Assembly (NCBI RefSeq): GCF_000972385.1
Contig: NZ_JXTE01000015.1
Span: 1 to 64,000 of the forward strand
DNA: 64,000 bases
Origin: Streptomyces sp. WM6386
GTDB taxonomy: Bacteria > Actinomycetota > Actinomycetes > Streptomycetales > Streptomycetaceae
Direction: 5' to 3'
This document shows positions 62,478-64,000 of the stretch, one piece after another (the first letter of the stretch is position 1; every line of letters starts with the position of its first letter). A program made the translations under genes and the position numbers. The notes under the pieces are model-generated. The model ran no database searches, was not told the origin of the DNA, and worked only from the letters and a program-made list of their open reading frames with translations.

Positions 62478-63059
62478 ATGGCGGCGTCACGACGTGCCAA
62501 GGTGCGGTTGTGGCGATGGCGGCGTAATCCGCTCAGACGGCGCAGCGACGTCATCGAAGCCTGGATCGTGCTCGCCGGATGGATGTGCGCCCTGATCGTC
62601 GGCCTCCTGGCGGGTCTGGTAGCGGCGGACGCGGTGGAGCGGGCCGCCGATTGGCAGCGGGCCGAGACTCGCGCGGTCTCTGCTGTACTCGCCGAAGACA
62701 CGGAGGACAAGGTGCTCGCCAGGACGGTGAGCGACCACCGGGTGTGGGCCACCGTCCGTTGGACCGCGCCGGACGGTTCGCCCCACACGGACGAGGCCCG
62801 AGTGCCTCCCGGTGCCCGGGTCGGAAGCGCCGTCACCGTGTGGACCGACAAGAGCGGCAATCTCACGTCCGAACCCCTGACCGACGGGGAGGCGCAACTG
62901 CAGGCGGCCTTCGGAGGCGTCCTGGCCACTGCGGGCGCGAGCGGAGCCGTGTGGGGCGTGGCGTGGGGGTCGCGGCTGTATCTGAACCGGTGCCGTATGC
63001 AGCAGTGGGCCGCGGAGTGGGAGCACGTCGGCACACGGTGGGGGCGCAAGACCGGCTGA
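62478..63059 (+). CDS. Rv1733c-like two-TM membrane protein
   Basis: A 193-residue protein with a basic start ('RRAKVRLWRWRRNPLRRRSD'), a membrane helix ('AWIVLAGWMCALIVGLLAGL'), an extracytoplasmic beta domain ('VWATVRWTAPDGSPHTDEAR', 'GSAVTVWTDKSGNLTSEPLT') and a second helix ('FGGVLATAGASGAVWGVAWG'). This matches the Rv1733c family, a dormancy antigen group in mycobacteria that is widespread in Streptomyces. The GGGGG site is about 10 bases before the ATG. Molecular function unknown. Confidence 0.82.
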   Translation: MAASRRAKVRLWRWRRNPLRRRSDVIEAWIVLAGWMCALIVGLLAGLVAADAVERAADWQRAETRAVSAVLAEDTEDKVLARTVSDHRVWATVRWTAPDGSPHTDEARVPPGARVGSAVTVWTDKSGNLTSEPLTDGEAQLQAAFGGVLATAGASGAVWGVAWGSRLYLNRCRMQQWAAEWEHVGTRWGRKTG

Positions 63060-63285
63060 GCATCTCTCGTCCGCCGACCTGGCCCTGCTCCGCGTTGTCG
63101 TCATCGTGGCGGTCTCCGCGCTCGGCAGCAGGGTCGCCGGGGTGCTCGCCGCACTGTCATCGGCGGTGTGGTTCGCCCGCGGCGCAGCCGCAATCTGATA
63201 CAGCTCCCGGACCCGTCCGTACCAGCACTTCACCATCTCGGATGCTGACGACATCACAACCGCGTTTCCACTGAAGGCCGTTGGC

Positions 63286-63516
63286 GTGACTGGCTCGCAA
63301 CTGGCTACTCAAGCAAGCCTGGGCGAGCCGCGGCTCGAGCGACGTCTGCGGCTGCGTCCGTCTTACGTCCGCATGGTCGAGGAGGTCACCGCGCTGCGCC
63401 TCCATCCGGAACTGCGCCCCATCGACCGCAGCTCACCACGCGACCACGGTCTGCCGCTCGGCCCTGTACTGCTCCTCCTCGTCGCCCTCACCACGGCAGC
63501 CGCGCTCTTGGCGTGA
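63286..63516 (+). CDS. Possible small C-tail-anchored protein
   Basis: A 76-residue frame starting GTG, with a charged N-terminal part ('RLERRLRLRPSYVRMVEEVT') and a single C-terminal hydrophobic stretch ('GLPLGPVLLLLVALTTAAAL'). No ribosome site and no known family; listed on composition alone. Confidence 0.35.
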   Translation: MTGSQLATQASLGEPRLERRLRLRPSYVRMVEEVTALRLHPELRPIDRSSPRDHGLPLGPVLLLLVALTTAAALLA

Positions 63517-63889
63517 GCGGGCACAAGTTGTGTGGCCCGTAGAGAAGACAGCTGATCCTTCCCGGGGTTGCGCTGCCCTGCCGGGCACAACTCGCCACGA
63601 GACGACACCTCTGTTGGCGGCAGTGGTCACCAGTGCGTGGGCGGCGTCTCCGCGTCGGGCGGTTCGGGTCGTGACGGTGCTGGCTTGTGATCCGGCTGGC
63701 TCTCCAGCGTCGCCGGAGCCAGTCACCAGCCTCCCCCAGGGCGACGAGAAAGACGGCCGGGCTGACGCACTGTGCGAGCGGGGCGGGCTGGTCGAGCGCC
63801 CTGCCCAGGAGCCAGAGGAGGAGGGCGGTCAGCATCCACCAGGCGATGAGCGAGATGGCGAGGCGCCACAGACGCGGCTTGCCGGTCAC
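63488..63889 (-). CDS. Small two-TM hypothetical protein
   Basis: The GTG at 63889 overlaps the upstream stop as GTGA. The first 65 residues are convincing ('LAISLIAWWMLTALLLWLLG', then 'CVSPAVFLVALGEAGDWLRR'), with two membrane helices and a basic 'RRRWR' turn. The remaining Arg-rich tail to 63488 is less so, and a frame change after about residue 75 is possible. It pairs with the partial gene upstream. Confidence 0.55.
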   Translation of the reverse strand: MTGKPRLWRLAISLIAWWMLTALLLWLLGRALDQPAPLAQCVSPAVFLVALGEAGDWLRRRWRASRITSQHRHDPNRPTRRRRPRTGDHCRQQRCRLVASCARQGSATPGRISCLLYGPHNLCPLTPRARLPW

Positions 63890-64000
63890 GGGGTGACGTT
63901 CCTGGCCCGGCGCGGAGCGAGGGCCGCGTACATGCAGCCCGCTGCGGCGAGGACACCCACGGCGGCCGTAGCCACCACGATGATCACGGGCGGTGCCTCG
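63886..64000 (-). CDS. Membrane protein, C-terminal end only
   Basis: The reverse frame from the window edge reads 'APPVIIVVATAAVGVLAAAG', then 'CMYAALAPRRARNVTP' and TGA. It is one membrane helix with a positively charged cytoplasmic tail. The stop overlaps the next start (GTGA). The rest lies outside the window, so the family cannot be named. Confidence 0.5.
   Translation of the reverse strand, partial: EAPPVIIVVATAAVGVLAAAGCMYAALAPRRARNVTP

Noticed and set aside
1..64000. CRISPR arrays, tRNA and rRNA genes
   Set aside because: No regularly spaced repeats and no tRNA-like or rRNA-like segments were noticed by eye; a tRNAscan and CRISPR finder run would settle this.

Overview
The window is high-GC actinobacterial DNA, almost certainly Streptomyces. 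Codon third positions are nearly all G or C, GTG and TTG starts are frequent, and there are XRE/DUF5753-DUF397 regulator pairs, a CGNR zinc-finger regulator, an Rv1733c-like membrane protein and many ATGA/GTGA gene overlaps. No tRNA, rRNA or CRISPR array was seen.

Region 1 (1-12.3 kb) is an amino-acid catabolic locus. A translationally coupled operon encodes a class III (GABA-type) aminotransferase, a fused FAD-oxidase/Fe-S protein and a semialdehyde dehydrogenase. It is divergent from a PucR-type activator gene. That activator gene is split by a 3,937-bp insertion (7917-11853) with 23-bp imperfect terminal inverted repeats and an 8-bp direct repeat GACCCCAG on each side. Removing the element plus one copy of the repeat restores one 549-codon reading frame. 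The element has no recognisable transposase. It carries five small reverse genes, a forward HTH/DUF5753 + DUF397 pair, a small secreted protein and a hairpin-rich right end.

Region 2 (12.4-15.3 kb) holds a PadR regulator convergent with a YhgE/DUF3533-like membrane protein and an SGNH hydrolase. Region 3 (15.7-34.5 kb) is a catabolic island: acyl-CoA ligase, two related MBL hydrolases, two related alpha/beta hydrolases, a cis-CaaD-like tautomerase, two divergent AraC-type regulators, a 1-Cys peroxiredoxin, the beta-ketoadipate genes pcaI-pcaJ-pcaF, a CGNR regulator, an enoyl-CoA hydratase, an alpha/beta-hydrolase/NTF2-like fusion, a flavin-reductase-like protein and a third hydrolase. It plausibly degrades a cyclic or aromatic acid to succinyl-CoA and acetyl-CoA. 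Remnants of an aldehyde dehydrogenase, a redoxin and a SpoIIE/HATPase regulator lie among these genes.

Region 4 (34.5-53 kb) is rich in decayed genes (IS701 and ISAs1 fragments, SulP and STAS fragments, an APC-permease/S53-protease chimera, several frameshifted or truncated genes). Between them are intact genes for ion and membrane homeostasis: TerD, CPA1 antiporter + CBS protein + ArsB/NhaD-type permease, NfeD + slipin, STAS, and a second PucR-like regulator. A 19-22-base sequence with core GGGAAGCCTGGTCGGC recurs four times, each time just upstream of a start codon of a transporter or STAS gene and in the same orientation as that gene. It looks like a shared leader RNA element or a start-site operator.

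Region 5 (52.9-64 kb) contains a short membrane protein, a YqiK-type flotillin, a perfect 18-bp-stem terminator, a 1,606-residue DUF3686-type AAA ATPase and two small two-TM proteins of similar layout. After these come a CBS protein, an Rv1733c-like protein and small membrane proteins running off the window end.
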